Positions 1 through 9,218 of a DNA stretch of 64,000 nt are shown here, piece after piece. Within the stretch, counting starts at the first letter, position 1; each line of letters opens with the position of its first letter. A program made the translations under genes and the position numbers. Under the pieces are notes generated by a model. The model was not told the DNA's origin, made no database searches, and saw nothing but the letters and a program-made list of their open reading frames with translations. Origin of the DNA: JAJCYL01 sp963664285 (GTDB lineage Bacteria > Bacteroidota > Bacteroidia > Cytophagales > Cyclobacteriaceae); the NCBI GenBank assembly GCA_963664285.2, contig CAXXNX010000068.1, forward strand, positions 76,120 to 140,119, in the 5' to 3' direction.

Positions 1-75
1 ATATTATTAATAAGTTCAGAACAGTATAATTGCTAACTTAAATTACAATTTATGAAAATATATATATGTGTAAGT

Positions 76-1080
76 TCAAGTAATAAGTGCAATTTTCCTT
101 TGTAGCACTTGCTTTGCGTTTAGGTAATTAAATTTTCTAACAGGGCGTTCATTGATTTTGTTTTCAACAACTTTGATTTGCTCCTCTGTAACAAATCTAA
201 TATCTGTTTTCTTAGGATAAAACCTTCTGATTACCCCAATCCTATTTTCAACTGTCCCTTTATCCTGACTAGTATAGGGACGAGTGAAATAGGCATCCAC
301 ATCAAGGGATTGAGCAATCAACTCATGTTTAGAAAATGCCATATCATTATCAAAAGTGAGTGTTTCCAGTTTGTGTTTATCCTGAGAGAGTTCCTCCACA
401 ATAGCTTCGGCCATTTGATCGGCATTTTTACTGTGCATCTTTCTGATTCTGGTAAAAAGACTTGCTCGGTCTGTCATCACCAACAAAGAGCCTTTGTGGT
501 TTTTACCCATCATTAAATCGACTTCTATATCTCCCAATCGTTCCCTTTTGTTAATGATCTGGGGTCGCTGTTCAATTGATACCCTATTCGGGATAATACC
601 TCTACGATCTTTTCTGTTTCCTCGTTTGCGCCTTCGTTTGCCATGTTTTAGATATGTGTATAGTTGTTTGTATTCTTGGTTCTCCTGGTGGTTGGTGTGC
701 TTACATTCCCATATCCATTGGTAAATCCATTCATGGCTAAGTGGACATTCTCTCGTTTTCTTTCCCTGATGGCTGATCAATTCAGGACTCCATCTATCTT
801 CTTGGAGCCGGTTAACTATCCAGTCTTTCATGGGTTTGGTGAAAATCACTCTTTTTGGCTTTTCTTGATGACGAAGATTGGTCCTCCTTTGTGCATTTGC
901 TGTTCGATAGACACCAGCTCCCCTACCTCTTGAACCCACATTTCGCTTAAGCTCACGTGAGATCGTAGATGGGTGAAAATGAACGATACAGGCAATCTCC
1001 TTTTGAGTAGCTCCTGTTTTTAATAATGCTTCAATTTGATACCTTTGATCAATACTGAGATGTGTGTAGTTTTTTGACAT
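76..1080 (-). CDS. IS30-family transposase, copy 1
   Basis: The 334-aa protein catalyses cut/copy-out transposition of its own element. The N-terminus is an IS30-type helix-turn-helix (YTHLSIDQRYQIEALLKTG, then KEIA..HFHPSTISREL). The C-terminal DDE domain shows the first Asp in GDIEVDLMMG, the second in TFDNDMAF, and the Glu in DKGTVENRIG. I chose the ATG at 1080 over an in-frame upstream GTG at 1101, because homologues start with a short leader before YxxL and the ATG sits 2 nt after a small hairpin. The Asn-His variant (TNHQ) is shared with copies 4 and 5. Confidence 0.95.
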   Translation of the reverse strand: MSKNYTHLSIDQRYQIEALLKTGATQKEIACIVHFHPSTISRELKRNVGSRGRGAGVYRTANAQRRTNLRHQEKPKRVIFTKPMKDWIVNRLQEDRWSPELISHQGKKTRECPLSHEWIYQWIWECKHTNHQENQEYKQLYTYLKHGKRRRKRGNRKDRRGIIPNRVSIEQRPQIINKRERLGDIEVDLMMGKNHKGSLLVMTDRASLFTRIRKMHSKNADQMAEAIVEELSQDKHKLETLTFDNDMAFSKHELIAQSLDVDAYFTRPYTSQDKGTVENRIGVIRRFYPKKTDIRFVTEEQIKVVENKINERPVRKFNYLNAKQVLQRKIALIT

Positions 1081-1114
1081 TTTGCAATCCAAAGATTGCA
1101 CTGCTCAGGCTTTT

Positions 1115-1150
1115 GAAGGTGAAAAAGCCCTTAAAAGCTTTTTCACCTTC
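1115..1150 (-). promoter_or_regulatory. IS30 leader hairpin, copy 1 variant
   Basis: Perfect 14-bp stem (1115-1128 with 1137-1150) around an 8-nt loop, lying between the IS end and the transposase start. Compared with copies 2 and 4 it lacks one A/T from both arms, so pairing is kept. Confidence 0.8.
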
Positions 1151-1229
1151 AATTGCACTTATTAGTTGATCTCAGCATGTCATATATAGTGCATAAATTA
1201 TATAGGAATCGAACAAATGATAAAGTGAA

Positions 1230-1862
1230 ATGAAGAAACTATTGGACATGGACAAGAAAGTGATCAAACAACTGAACAAGTTTGCCATTGACCAGGATTA
1301 CCGGAGCGTGAAGGCGTTGATGGAAGCCATATTGACAGAGGCTGCGAATCCCAACAAAAAAAACTCACCAAATCCGAAAATGTGTACCTCGAAGTCCTTG
1401 AAGCGCTACCCCACGTGGTGTGGATAGGAACAGCGAAAGGAGCGGTAACCTATATCAATCCAACATGGACAAAGTGGACAGGCAGGCCAGTGGATGAATC
1501 ACTTGGGCACAAGTGGGCGGAGTCATTGCACCCAGATGATATAGCGATGCAATTGGAGAAGTGGGAGAATGCCTACAAACAACATAAGCCCTACCATGGA
1601 AGAGTGCAGGTTTGTGAGTAATGATGGAACAGTGACCTACTGTGCTTATGTAGGGGTGCCAGTGAAGAATGAAAAAGGTAGAGTACTAAACTGGATTGGG
1701 ATTGATTTTGATATTACCGCACGTAAGCACGCTGAACAGGAGTTGCATAATAAGATAGATGAGCTTACAAAATTGAATGCCTTACTTGAAGAACGCGATA
1801 AAGAAATGAAGGAGCTGAAGAAGTTGCTCGAGAACCTCCAGCATGCGATACGAAGCAACTAA
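1230..1862 (+). pseudogene. PAS-domain protein with RHH-like N-terminus, frameshifted
   Basis: Three overlapping frames add up to one protein. Residues 1-35 (LDMDKKVIKQLNKFAIDQDY..) resemble a ribbon-helix-helix or CopG-type segment. The next frame carries a PAS fold (VLEALPHVVWIGTAKGAVTY..NPTWTKWTG). The third frame completes the PAS/PAC (DGTVTYCAYVGVPVKNEKGR, WIGIDFDITARKHAEQEL) and ends in a coiled coil. Frameshifts lie at the A8 run near 1357-1364 and near 1600-1612. The gene would be a sensory or DNA-binding regulator if intact. No kinase or other output domain follows. The breaks could be real decay or base-calling errors at homopolymers. Confidence 0.7.
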
Positions 1863-2009
1863 AATCACAACTATGGTTTGAAGTCATAACTTCTCCAATG
1901 GCAAGATCGGAACACTAAAAGATACTTATGAATGATCGAACATGGTTGAGCATGAGGATTGCGCCAGCGGGAATGAAATATTTACCCAAAGAGTTAACCA
2001 CGTGCCTCA

Positions 2010-2288
2010 ATGAAAAAGGCAGCCCAACAGATAGCTAAAAAATACTCAGTCGATTATAATGAATTAATTGGCCGGGGAAAATCTCACGAGGTTCAAGCCG
2101 CCAGGAGAGAGTTGATCTATGAACTACTTTCTGGTGGAAACGACGTAGATGATATAGCCAAGTTTTTAAGCAACCGCAGTGTTTATACGGTCAGGAGGCT
2201 TTATGAAAGCTATAACGAGCGTGATGATAACAAAAGAAAAAGACCAGGACCTCGAATAACACAGATGCCAATTGAAAATATCTCTTAA
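2010..2288 (+). CDS. Small DnaA domain IV-like DNA-binding protein
   Basis: A 92-aa protein. Its central part (EVQAARRELIYELL.., DDIAKFL..RSVYTVRRLYESY) resembles the helix-turn-helix of DnaA domain IV as found in stand-alone proteins and some transposition-associated proteins. This suggests DNA binding, but the target is unknown. The tail is basic (DDNKRKRPGPR). The gene ends about 30 bp before the probable left end of the IS1182-type element, so its downstream context is disturbed. The function is inferred only from fold similarity. Confidence 0.5.
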   Translation: MKKAAQQIAKKYSVDYNELIGRGKSHEVQAARRELIYELLSGGNDVDDIAKFLSNRSVYTVRRLYESYNERDDNKRKRPGPRITQMPIENIS

Positions 2289-2315
2289 TATGACGGTTTC
2301 TTGCCTATTGTGCTT

Positions 2316-4023
2316 GTTGCACAAAGGTTAATTTAAGCTACTAAAAAACTGGTAAAAGGCTATGGTTTTGAGTATCTTTAAAAGAAACCCATGCAGGGCA
2401 AAAAGCATTATCAACCCAAGCTTTTCCACACCTTCCAATTATCAGACCGGGTACCAAAAACGAGCTTCTACAGGCAATTGAAAGAAGTTCTTGATTTTCA
2501 ATTTCTCTACAAAATGACCAAGCCCTATTATGGAGTATGTGGTCAGAAGTCGATAGATCCGGTGGTGTTTTTTAAATTGTGTTTAGTAGGGTATTTGGAA
2601 AATATCATATCGGACAGAAAGCTGATCGATCATTGTTCGATGCGGATGGACATCATCTATTTTCTGGATTATGACATAGATGAAGAATTGCCATGGCACA
2701 GTACCGTTAGCCGCACCAGACAATTGTTTCCAGAAGAAGTATTTGAAGAATTGTTCAACCAAGTCTTTTCGATGTGTGTATCCAAGGGAATGGTTTCGGG
2801 CCACAGCCAGGCGATAGATTCAGCCCCGGTAAAAGCCAACGCAAGTATGGACAGTCTGGAGTTGAAGGTGCCTGAGGAAGAACTGGAGGAACACCTTCGT
2901 AAAGTCAGGTATATGAGTACCCCGGATAGGATTAGAAAAGCCAAGGAGAATAAAGCAAGTGGCTCCCAGCGAACCATCACCGCCAGTGACAGGGAGTTGA
3001 AGGAGTTGGAAAGCAGGAACAAGAAGTGGAGCTCAGACCAGGATGAACGCCCCGGCTCAAAGAACCATAATGCCAAATACACATCGAATAAGACCCATTA
3101 CAGTCCTACCGACCCAGATGCAAGGATAAGCGTGAAGCCGGGCAAGGCCAGGAAACTTAACTACCAGAGTCAATTGGCAGTGGATACGGCCCACCATGTG
3201 ATTACCCACATTGGAGCTGACTTTGCTGATCTAAAGGACAACCAATGCTTACAGGGAGTTGTCAAGAAGCTAAAGCCAAGACTACAAAGGCATGGGCTGA
3301 TATGGCAGAATGTATTGGCAGATACCGCTTACAGTAGCGGAGAAAACTATGCCTTTTTAGAACGAGAAAACATCAACTCCTACATACCTCCTCATGGCAC
3401 ATACAAAGGAGGGCCGGAAGGGTTTACCTATCACAAAGAAGGAGATTACTGGCAGTGTGGCCAGGGCATCAAAGTTGTCTTTAGAAAGATGATCATAGAA
3501 AGGAAGAACTTCAATCGAAAACGATTGTACCTGACTAAGCCCAGTGACTGCAAAGGTTGCCCGATCAAAGCCTCCTGTATTGGAAAGAGCCGGGAAAGGC
3601 GAATAACCATTACTTACTATAAAGAAGAATACGAAAGGGCCATTTCCCGTGTACAGAGCAAAAAGGGGCGGTACATGAAAGGCAAGCGGCAATCAACTGT
3701 AGAACCAGTCTTTGGGACGCTCACTCAATTCCTTGGGATGAGAAAAGTCAATACAATAGGTATCCAACAAGCCAACAAAGTGATGCTACTGGCAGCAATG
3801 GCCTATAATCTCAAGAAATACCTAAAGTTCACAACAAAAACGGTTCAAAGCATGGCCAAAAGTGCCACTGCTTTTTGCACTCAACTATTTGGGCCTATAA
3901 AGCTTGATTTAAATCCAAATACGACCCTTAAACTTTTGAGAATGGATTCAAGCCCCTAAAAAGCTGATGTCTTAAAACGGCTTATTTAAAGCCATCATTA
4001 CTCCGTAGTTAGGGTTGCGCAAC
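2316..4023 (+). mobile_element. IS1182-family insertion sequence (approximate ends)
   Basis: The element surrounds the 522-aa transposase. Candidate inverted ends contain GTTGCACAA at the left (2316-2324) and its near-inverse TTGCGCAAC at the right (4015-4023). Matching beyond this core is poor and I found no clear target duplication, so the ends may be off by tens of bases. A short GGCTT/AAGCC hairpin near 3979-3993 follows the transposase stop. Confidence 0.5.
2391..3959 (+). CDS. IS1182-family DDE transposase
   Basis: A 522-aa intact transposase. The N-terminal domain opens with QPKLFHTFQLSDRVPKTSFY and the typical KPYYGVCGQKSIDPVVFFKL segment. The RNase H-like core has Asp in SQAIDSAPVKANAS and in LADTAYSSG, with a likely Glu in QSTVEPVFGTL. 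A four-Cys segment (GCPIKASC region) lies inside the insertion domain, as in other IS1182 members. No second copy is present in the window. Confidence 0.93.
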   Translation: MQGKKHYQPKLFHTFQLSDRVPKTSFYRQLKEVLDFQFLYKMTKPYYGVCGQKSIDPVVFFKLCLVGYLENIISDRKLIDHCSMRMDIIYFLDYDIDEELPWHSTVSRTRQLFPEEVFEELFNQVFSMCVSKGMVSGHSQAIDSAPVKANASMDSLELKVPEEELEEHLRKVRYMSTPDRIRKAKENKASGSQRTITASDRELKELESRNKKWSSDQDERPGSKNHNAKYTSNKTHYSPTDPDARISVKPGKARKLNYQSQLAVDTAHHVITHIGADFADLKDNQCLQGVVKKLKPRLQRHGLIWQNVLADTAYSSGENYAFLERENINSYIPPHGTYKGGPEGFTYHKEGDYWQCGQGIKVVFRKMIIERKNFNRKRLYLTKPSDCKGCPIKASCIGKSRERRITITYYKEEYERAISRVQSKKGRYMKGKRQSTVEPVFGTLTQFLGMRKVNTIGIQQANKVMLLAAMAYNLKKYLKFTTKTVQSMAKSATAFCTQLFGPIKLDLNPNTTLKLLRMDSSP

Positions 4024-4129
4024 GGTTACTATTGTTGGCACTATGTCGGTATTTATAAAAATATAAATACCATAACTAATTTATTATTAGATAGTTAATG
4101 TGTTTATAATGTGGAGGATGGCACTCTCC

Positions 4130-5140
4130 CTAGGCCCAGACCTTGGTTCCTTCGGAACAGTTTTTGCAGATATCAATTTCAGACCTTGACTTCAAAATGG
4201 CACTACGGAAGTTTTGATAAGATGTGCTAAACCAAATTTTCTCAAAATTAGCTTTGGTCAAATCACCCATGGCATGGTTGGCATCCTTATCAAAACAACA
4301 GGGCACAACTTTACCATCCCATGTTATAACACAGGAGTGCCACATTTTCCAACATTGGTTAAGCAGTTTGTTATTTAGGGCATAAGTACCATCCTCATTT
4401 TGACTATAACGAGAGAAGCGCTGGTTTTCTGGTACTAATGGTGAACCATTCTCATAATCATAGATCTGCGCCGTTTTGAATTTAACCTCATCAACCCCAA
4501 TTGACCTGGCCAGCCCCATGACTTCATCAATTTGGTGCTCATTCGGTTTCACAACCAGGTATTGAAATACAAGATATGGGGTGCTTGATTTCAGTTTCTT
4601 CTTCCAATAAACTAGCCGCTTAGTTCCAGCTATCACTTTTTCTAATGATCCTCCCACTCTGTATTGCTGATAAGTATCCTGTGTAGTACCATCAATTGAA
4701 ATAATTAACCGGTCAAGATTGGATTCTACCGTTTTCCTTGCACTTGCCTCTCCCAGGAAATGGGCATTAGTAGATGTTGAAGTATATATTCCTTTACTAT
4801 TAGCATATTCTACCAATTCGAAAAATTGTTTATACAAATAAGGCTCTCCTTGAAAATAGAGTAAAAGATATACCAAATGTTCCTGTACCTGGTCAATAAT
4901 ATTTCTAAAAAGAGCTGTATCAAGCATTCCGGTTGGCCGGGTGAACTCTCTCAATCCACTCGGGCATTCAGGGCATCTCAGATTACAGCTTGTCGTAGGT
5001 TCGATTGACATGCTGAATGGAAGCCCCCACATGACAGCTTTAGAATTGGCCTTTGAATAGTGATAACTTGACAATATTTGAACGGCATTCAGGACCTTTC
5101 TGACACTAAGTTTAGATAACAAATTCAAACTGTCTCTCAT
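4130..5140 (-). CDS. Radical SAM/SPASM domain protein
   Basis: A 336-aa protein. The radical SAM motif CxxxCxxC is at residues 52-59 (CNLRCPEC) and should bind the 4Fe-4S cluster that cleaves S-adenosylmethionine. The C-terminal third has a reduced SPASM/twitch-like Cys set (CVITWDGKVVPCCFDKD, and CKNCSEG near the end) for an auxiliary cluster. The family covers peptide maturases and anaerobic sulfatase-maturase-like enzymes; I see no precursor peptide gene nearby and cannot name the substrate. IS30 copy 2 sits 42 bp upstream of the start, so the native promoter is probably displaced. Confidence 0.85.
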   Translation of the reverse strand: MRDSLNLLSKLSVRKVLNAVQILSSYHYSKANSKAVMWGLPFSMSIEPTTSCNLRCPECPSGLREFTRPTGMLDTALFRNIIDQVQEHLVYLLLYFQGEPYLYKQFFELVEYANSKGIYTSTSTNAHFLGEASARKTVESNLDRLIISIDGTTQDTYQQYRVGGSLEKVIAGTKRLVYWKKKLKSSTPYLVFQYLVVKPNEHQIDEVMGLARSIGVDEVKFKTAQIYDYENGSPLVPENQRFSRYSQNEDGTYALNNKLLNQCWKMWHSCVITWDGKVVPCCFDKDANHAMGDLTKANFEKIWFSTSYQNFRSAILKSRSEIDICKNCSEGTKVWA

Positions 5141-5208
5141 TCACTTACAGGGATTTAATCACAAATCACAGATATTAGCTAAGCTGAGATCAACTAATAA
5201 GTGCAATT

Positions 5209-5246
5209 GAAGGATGAAAAAGCTTTTAAGGGCTTTTTCATCCTTC
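5209..5246 (+). promoter_or_regulatory. IS30 leader hairpin, copy 2
   Basis: Perfect 15-bp stem (5209-5223 with 5232-5246) and 8-nt loop. A second small hairpin (TGCAATC 5261-5267 / GATTGCA 5272-5278) ends 2 nt before the ATG at 5281. Together they could limit transposase expression from outside transcription; that role is inferred. Confidence 0.75.
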
Positions 5247-5280
5247 AAAAGCCTGAGCAGTGCAATCTTTGGATTGCAAA

Positions 5281-6285
5281 ATGTCAAAAAACTACACACA
5301 TCTCAGTATTGATCAAAGGTATCAAATTGAAGCATTATTGAAAACAGGAGCTACTCAAAAGGAGATTGCCTGTATCGTTCATTTTCACCCGTCTACGATC
5401 TCACGTGAGCTTAAGCGAAATGTGGGTTCAAGAGGTAGGGGAGCTGGTGTCTATCGAACAGCAAATGCACAAAGGAGGACCAATCTTCGTCATCAAGAAA
5501 AGCCAAAAAGAGTGATTTTCACCAAACCCATGAAAGACTGGATAGTTAACCGGCTCCAAGAAGATAGATGGAGTCCTGAATTGATCAGCCATCAGGGAAA
5601 GAAAACGAGAGAATGTCCACTTAGCCATGAATGGATTTACCAATGGATATGGGAATGTAAGCACACCAACCGCCAGGAGAACCAAGAATACAAACAACTA
5701 TACACATATCTAAAACATGGCAAACGAAGGCGCAAACGAGGAAACAGAAAAGATCGTAGAGGTATTATCCCGAATAGGGTATCAATTGAACAGCGACCCC
5801 AGATCATTAACAAAAGGGAACGATTGGGAGATATAGAAGTCGATTTAATGATGGGTAAAAACCACAAAGGCTCTTTGTTGGTGATGACAGACCGAGCAAG
5901 TCTTTTTACCAGAATCAGAAAGATGCACAGTAAAAATGCCGATCAAATGGCCGAAGCTATTGTGGAGGAACTCTCTCAGGATAAACACAAACTGGAAACA
6001 CTCACTTTTGATAATGATATGGCATTTTCTAAACATGAGTTGATTGCTCAATCCCTTGATGTGGATGCCTATTTCACTCGTCCCTATACTAGTCAGGATA
6101 AAGGGACAGTTGAAAATAGGATTGGGGTAATCAGAAGGTTTTATCCTAAGAAAACAGATATTAGATTTGTTACAGAGGAGCAAATCAAAGTTGTTGAAAA
6201 CAAAATCAATGAACGCCCTGTTAGAAAATTTAATTACCTAAACGCAAAGCAAGTGCTACAAAGGAAAATTGCACTTATTACTTGA
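5281..6285 (+). CDS. IS30-family transposase, copy 2
   Basis: A 334-aa intact transposase, differing from copy 1 at one seen residue (TNRQ instead of TNHQ). All DDE residues are present. An upstream in-frame GTG (5260) lies inside the small leader hairpin and is a less likely start. Confidence 0.95.
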   Translation: MSKNYTHLSIDQRYQIEALLKTGATQKEIACIVHFHPSTISRELKRNVGSRGRGAGVYRTANAQRRTNLRHQEKPKRVIFTKPMKDWIVNRLQEDRWSPELISHQGKKTRECPLSHEWIYQWIWECKHTNRQENQEYKQLYTYLKHGKRRRKRGNRKDRRGIIPNRVSIEQRPQIINKRERLGDIEVDLMMGKNHKGSLLVMTDRASLFTRIRKMHSKNADQMAEAIVEELSQDKHKLETLTFDNDMAFSKHELIAQSLDVDAYFTRPYTSQDKGTVENRIGVIRRFYPKKTDIRFVTEEQIKVVENKINERPVRKFNYLNAKQVLQRKIALIT

Positions 6286-6361
6286 ACTTACATAATCTCA
6301 AACCAATTTTTCACGTATTTTTATTAACTCTCTTATATATTTTTGAATTAAAGTAATCAAA

Positions 6362-7981
6362 GTGGGCGAAATTAAAAACTCAAAAAGTATGATCAGGCTG
6401 CCATTTTTATTGGCCGCAGCGATAGCAGGAGGAATTCTCATCGGTGCTAACATGATCAATTCACCAGGTAAAATTGGCTTGTTGAGTAGTGTTGATAAAT
6501 TCAGAGAAATCATGAATTACGTGGAGAGGAACTATGTCGATGAGGTAGACTCCGAAGAATTAGTAGAAACTGCTATAACCAATATGCTGCAGAAGCTTGA
6601 TCCTCATACAATATATATACCGTCAAAAGATATTGACTTGTCTCGATCGCAGCTTGAAGGCAAGTTTGATGGCATTGGTATTGAATTCAACATTTTTAAA
6701 GATACCATCTATGTGATAGCGCCATTAAGTGGTGGCCCTTCAGAGAAAATCGGTCTTATGTCAGGAGACAAAATCATCACTGTCGACGGAGAAACAGTTG
6801 CTGGAATTGGGATAAATAACCGTGGAGTTTTTGACAAACTACGGGGCCCGAAGGGTACACAAGTGAATGTGGGTATTAAGCGCAAGGGAGACAATGAACT
6901 TTTGGAATTCAAGATAATCAGGGATAAAATTCCGCAAGCTTCAGTCGCTGTATCTTACATGATCGACGATGAGATCGGGTATATAAAAGTAAGTCGGTTT
7001 TCTGCCACCACTTATGATGAATTTAAAGAAGCATTGAATAAGTTAGGAGAGGAAGGGATGAAAAAGCTAATCCTGGATCTCACTGGTAATCCAGGGGGCT
7101 ACATGGACAGGGCTGTAGATATAGCCGATGAGTTTATTAGTGGACAGGAAATGATTGTCTATACCGAAGGGCGTGAATCACGATACGATTCCGAGCACAA
7201 AGCCTACAGAAAAGGTAATTTTGAAGCTGGGCCTTTAATTGTTTTGATTGATCCGGGAAGTGCATCCGCTTCTGAAATAGTGGCTGGCGCCATTCAAGAT
7301 AATGACCGCGGATTGATAGTTGGCAGAAGGTCATTCGGTAAGGGTCTTGTACAAATGCCCATTAGTTTAAGAGACGGTTCTGAACTGAGATTGACAATTT
7401 CGAGGTACTATACACCCAGTGGAAGATCAATTCAAAAGCCTTATAGTGATAATCCGGACTATGATGAAGATCTCTATACGAGATATGAAAATGGTGAGGC
7501 TTTTAACAAAGACAGCATTAAAGTTGACGAATCTCTCAGGTATGAAACCTCCAAGGGACGAACAGTCTATGGAGGTGGCGGCATTGTTCCTGATATTTTT
7601 GTGCCACTTGATACAGTAGGTTCCTCAAGATATCTCACCAGGCTTTTCACTAGCAATACTATAGGAGAATTTGTATTGAAGTACTATAACCAAAACAAGA
7701 AGAAGCTCGAGGCCATGGAGTATGAAGATTATAGGAAAAACTTCGATGCAACAGAGGCTATGCTTGAAAATCTTACTGAACTCGCAGGGAGCAATAAGGT
7801 AAAATATAATAATGACCAATATAACTCTTCGCGTGATCTCATCAAACTACATTTAAAAGCTCAAATCGCCAGGAGGGTATGGGACAATGAAGGGTTTTAT
7901 CCGATTTTCAATGAAACGCATGAGATTCTGAATGAAGCATTAAAACAATTCGATCTGGCAGAACGTTTAGCCAGAAATTAG
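6362..7981 (+). CDS. S41 (CtpA-type) C-terminal processing protease
   Basis: A 539-aa serine protease acting in the periplasm. A hydrophobic N-terminal segment (IRLPFLLAAAIAGGILIGA) is a signal or anchor. A PDZ domain follows (about residues 85-170; GIGIEFNIFKDTIYVIAPLS, GLMSGDKIITVDG). The catalytic domain shows the Ser in GSASASEIV near residue 300 and the Lys in SFGKGLVQ about 25 residues later, the usual Ser-Lys dyad spacing. The GTG at 6362 gives a short cytoplasmic lead; the ATG at 6389 is an alternative. The gene is only 69 bp from IS30 copy 2, so its promoter may be partly IS-derived. Confidence 0.92.
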   Translation: MGEIKNSKSMIRLPFLLAAAIAGGILIGANMINSPGKIGLLSSVDKFREIMNYVERNYVDEVDSEELVETAITNMLQKLDPHTIYIPSKDIDLSRSQLEGKFDGIGIEFNIFKDTIYVIAPLSGGPSEKIGLMSGDKIITVDGETVAGIGINNRGVFDKLRGPKGTQVNVGIKRKGDNELLEFKIIRDKIPQASVAVSYMIDDEIGYIKVSRFSATTYDEFKEALNKLGEEGMKKLILDLTGNPGGYMDRAVDIADEFISGQEMIVYTEGRESRYDSEHKAYRKGNFEAGPLIVLIDPGSASASEIVAGAIQDNDRGLIVGRRSFGKGLVQMPISLRDGSELRLTISRYYTPSGRSIQKPYSDNPDYDEDLYTRYENGEAFNKDSIKVDESLRYETSKGRTVYGGGGIVPDIFVPLDTVGSSRYLTRLFTSNTIGEFVLKYYNQNKKKLEAMEYEDYRKNFDATEAMLENLTELAGSNKVKYNNDQYNSSRDLIKLHLKAQIARRVWDNEGFYPIFNETHEILNEALKQFDLAERLARN

Positions 7982-8069
7982 TCAGTTCTTGTTCCGATGC
8001 CTCAGCGTTGAGTTGAGGTAATAGTTCAAAATGAATCAAAGAGCTAGATCCGGGTGCTCATCCTGTAAA

Positions 8070-9092
8070 TTAGAATGACTTAACGGTTTCCACAAAGCAT
8101 TTAACTTTTTCAGGATCAGTATCAGGGTATACGCCATGACCGAGATTGGCTATATATTTTTGAGTACCAAATTCGTTCAACATCACCTTTGTTGCTTTTT
8201 CCACCTCGGCTATGGTCCCATAGAGGGTACATGGGTCCAGATTGCCTTGTAAAGTCTTTCTATCCCCTATAATGCTTCGAGATTCAGCTATATCCATGTT
8301 CCAATCCAGACCAATCACCTGGCAATTTAATTTGCCCATGGCCTCCCTGGCGAAATAAGCACCCTTAGCGAATACGGTCAGCGGAACTTCGATGATGGCA
8401 TCGCAGATAGAAGCAATATAATGCATTGAATATTCCTGGTAATGGGCAGGGTTAAGAATTCCAGCCCATGAATCAAAAATCTGAATCAAATCAGTTCCTG
8501 CACTAATTTGTGACTTTAAGTACTTAATTGTGCTTTGAGTGATCATGTCAAGTAACCGGTGCGAAAGTTTAGGGTTATTGAAAAGCATCCGTCTTGCCTT
8601 CGAAAAGGTCTTACTTCCACCCCCTTCGATCATGTAAGCAAAAATAGTCCAGGGTGCGCCGGCAAAACCGATTAATGGAACACGACCTTTCAACTCCGAT
8701 TTTGTGATCCTTATGGCTTCCAGCACATAGTGTAAATCTTCTTCAGGTGAAGCTATTGAAAGATTATCAACGTCTTGCTTTGTCTTAATGGTCCTTGAGA
8801 AAAATGGTCCATTTCCCTCCTGCACTTGATAAGTCAAGCCCATTGCATCGGGTATGACAAGGATATCTGAGAAAATGATTGCGGCATCCACTCCCAGAAT
8901 ATCAACTGGTTGTATGGTGACTTCAGCAGCTCTTTCAGGTGTTTCAACCAACTCTTTAAAGTCCTTCAACTTTCGGCGTACTGCTCTATATTCAGGTAAT
9001 ATTCGTCCTGCCTGACGCATCAACCATACAGGTGGCCTCTCTATTTTTTCACCCCTTGCCGCCCTCAGTAATAAATCATTTTTCAATTGCAT
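8070..9092 (-). CDS. hemE: Uroporphyrinogen decarboxylase
   Basis: A 340-aa enzyme of normal length. It removes four acetate carboxyls from uroporphyrinogen III to give coproporphyrinogen III in cytoplasmic heme synthesis. The signature RPPVWLMRQAGRILPEYR near the N-terminus is the classic HemE motif, and the second one (GFAGAPWTIFAYMIEGGGSK) is intact. The catalytic Asp is in IIFSDILV. The gene is divergent from the iron-chelate importer, and hemJ lies further along the window, so heme functions cluster loosely here. Confidence 0.97.
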   Translation of the reverse strand: MQLKNDLLLRAARGEKIERPPVWLMRQAGRILPEYRAVRRKLKDFKELVETPERAAEVTIQPVDILGVDAAIIFSDILVIPDAMGLTYQVQEGNGPFFSRTIKTKQDVDNLSIASPEEDLHYVLEAIRITKSELKGRVPLIGFAGAPWTIFAYMIEGGGSKTFSKARRMLFNNPKLSHRLLDMITQSTIKYLKSQISAGTDLIQIFDSWAGILNPAHYQEYSMHYIASICDAIIEVPLTVFAKGAYFAREAMGKLNCQVIGLDWNMDIAESRSIIGDRKTLQGNLDPCTLYGTIAEVEKATKVMLNEFGTQKYIANLGHGVYPDTDPEKVKCFVETVKSF

Positions 9093-9114
9093 GGCGACAA
9101 ATGTAGCTGCTTAG

Positions 9115-9166
9115 GGGCACCTCTAAAAATCACTTGAGACTTGTATTAGGATTTTTAGAGGTGCCC
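9115..9166. repeat. 16-bp perfect inverted repeat, MITE-like hairpin
   Basis: GGGCACCTCTAAAAAT (9115-9130) and its exact complement (9151-9166) enclose 20 bp. The element begins 23 bp before the hemE start codon, in the divergent spacer. TTAG occurs directly at the left (9111-9114) and one base away at the right (9168-9171). No poly-T run suits a terminator for a flanking gene, so a solo miniature element is more likely. Confidence 0.6.
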
Positions 9167-9218
9167 TTTAGGTACTGGTTTCTTCTTCCTTAGTTTTGCT
9201 CATGTTTGATTGGGACTT

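Larger units (their letters stand above)
69..1176 (-). mobile_element. IS30-family insertion sequence, copy 1
   Basis: This is a complete 1108-bp element. Its ends are TGTAAGTTCAAG at the left and the complement of GCTGAGATCAAC at the right; these are imperfect inverted repeats sharing a TAATAAGTGCAATT core. It is flanked by a 3-bp ATG direct repeat (66-68 and 1177-1179), as expected of IS30-type transposition. It is 2 bp shorter than copies 2-4 because one base is missing from each arm of the leader hairpin. The transposase fills almost the whole element. Confidence 0.93.
5183..6292 (+). mobile_element. IS30-family insertion sequence, copy 2
   Basis: A complete 1110-bp element, GCTGAG..CTTACA, flanked by TAA (5180-5182 and 6293-6295). 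It lies in the divergent intergenic space between the radical SAM gene and the ctpA-like gene, so it may have altered expression of both. Confidence 0.95.

Noticed and set aside
178..933. Antisense frames inside IS30 copies (112, 76 and 89 aa)
   Set aside because: They repeat in every copy exactly opposite the transposase and have low-complexity composition; they are shadows.
66..6295. Composite transposon formed by inverted IS30 copies 1 and 2
   Set aside because: Each copy has its own target repeat (ATG and TAA), so they inserted independently.
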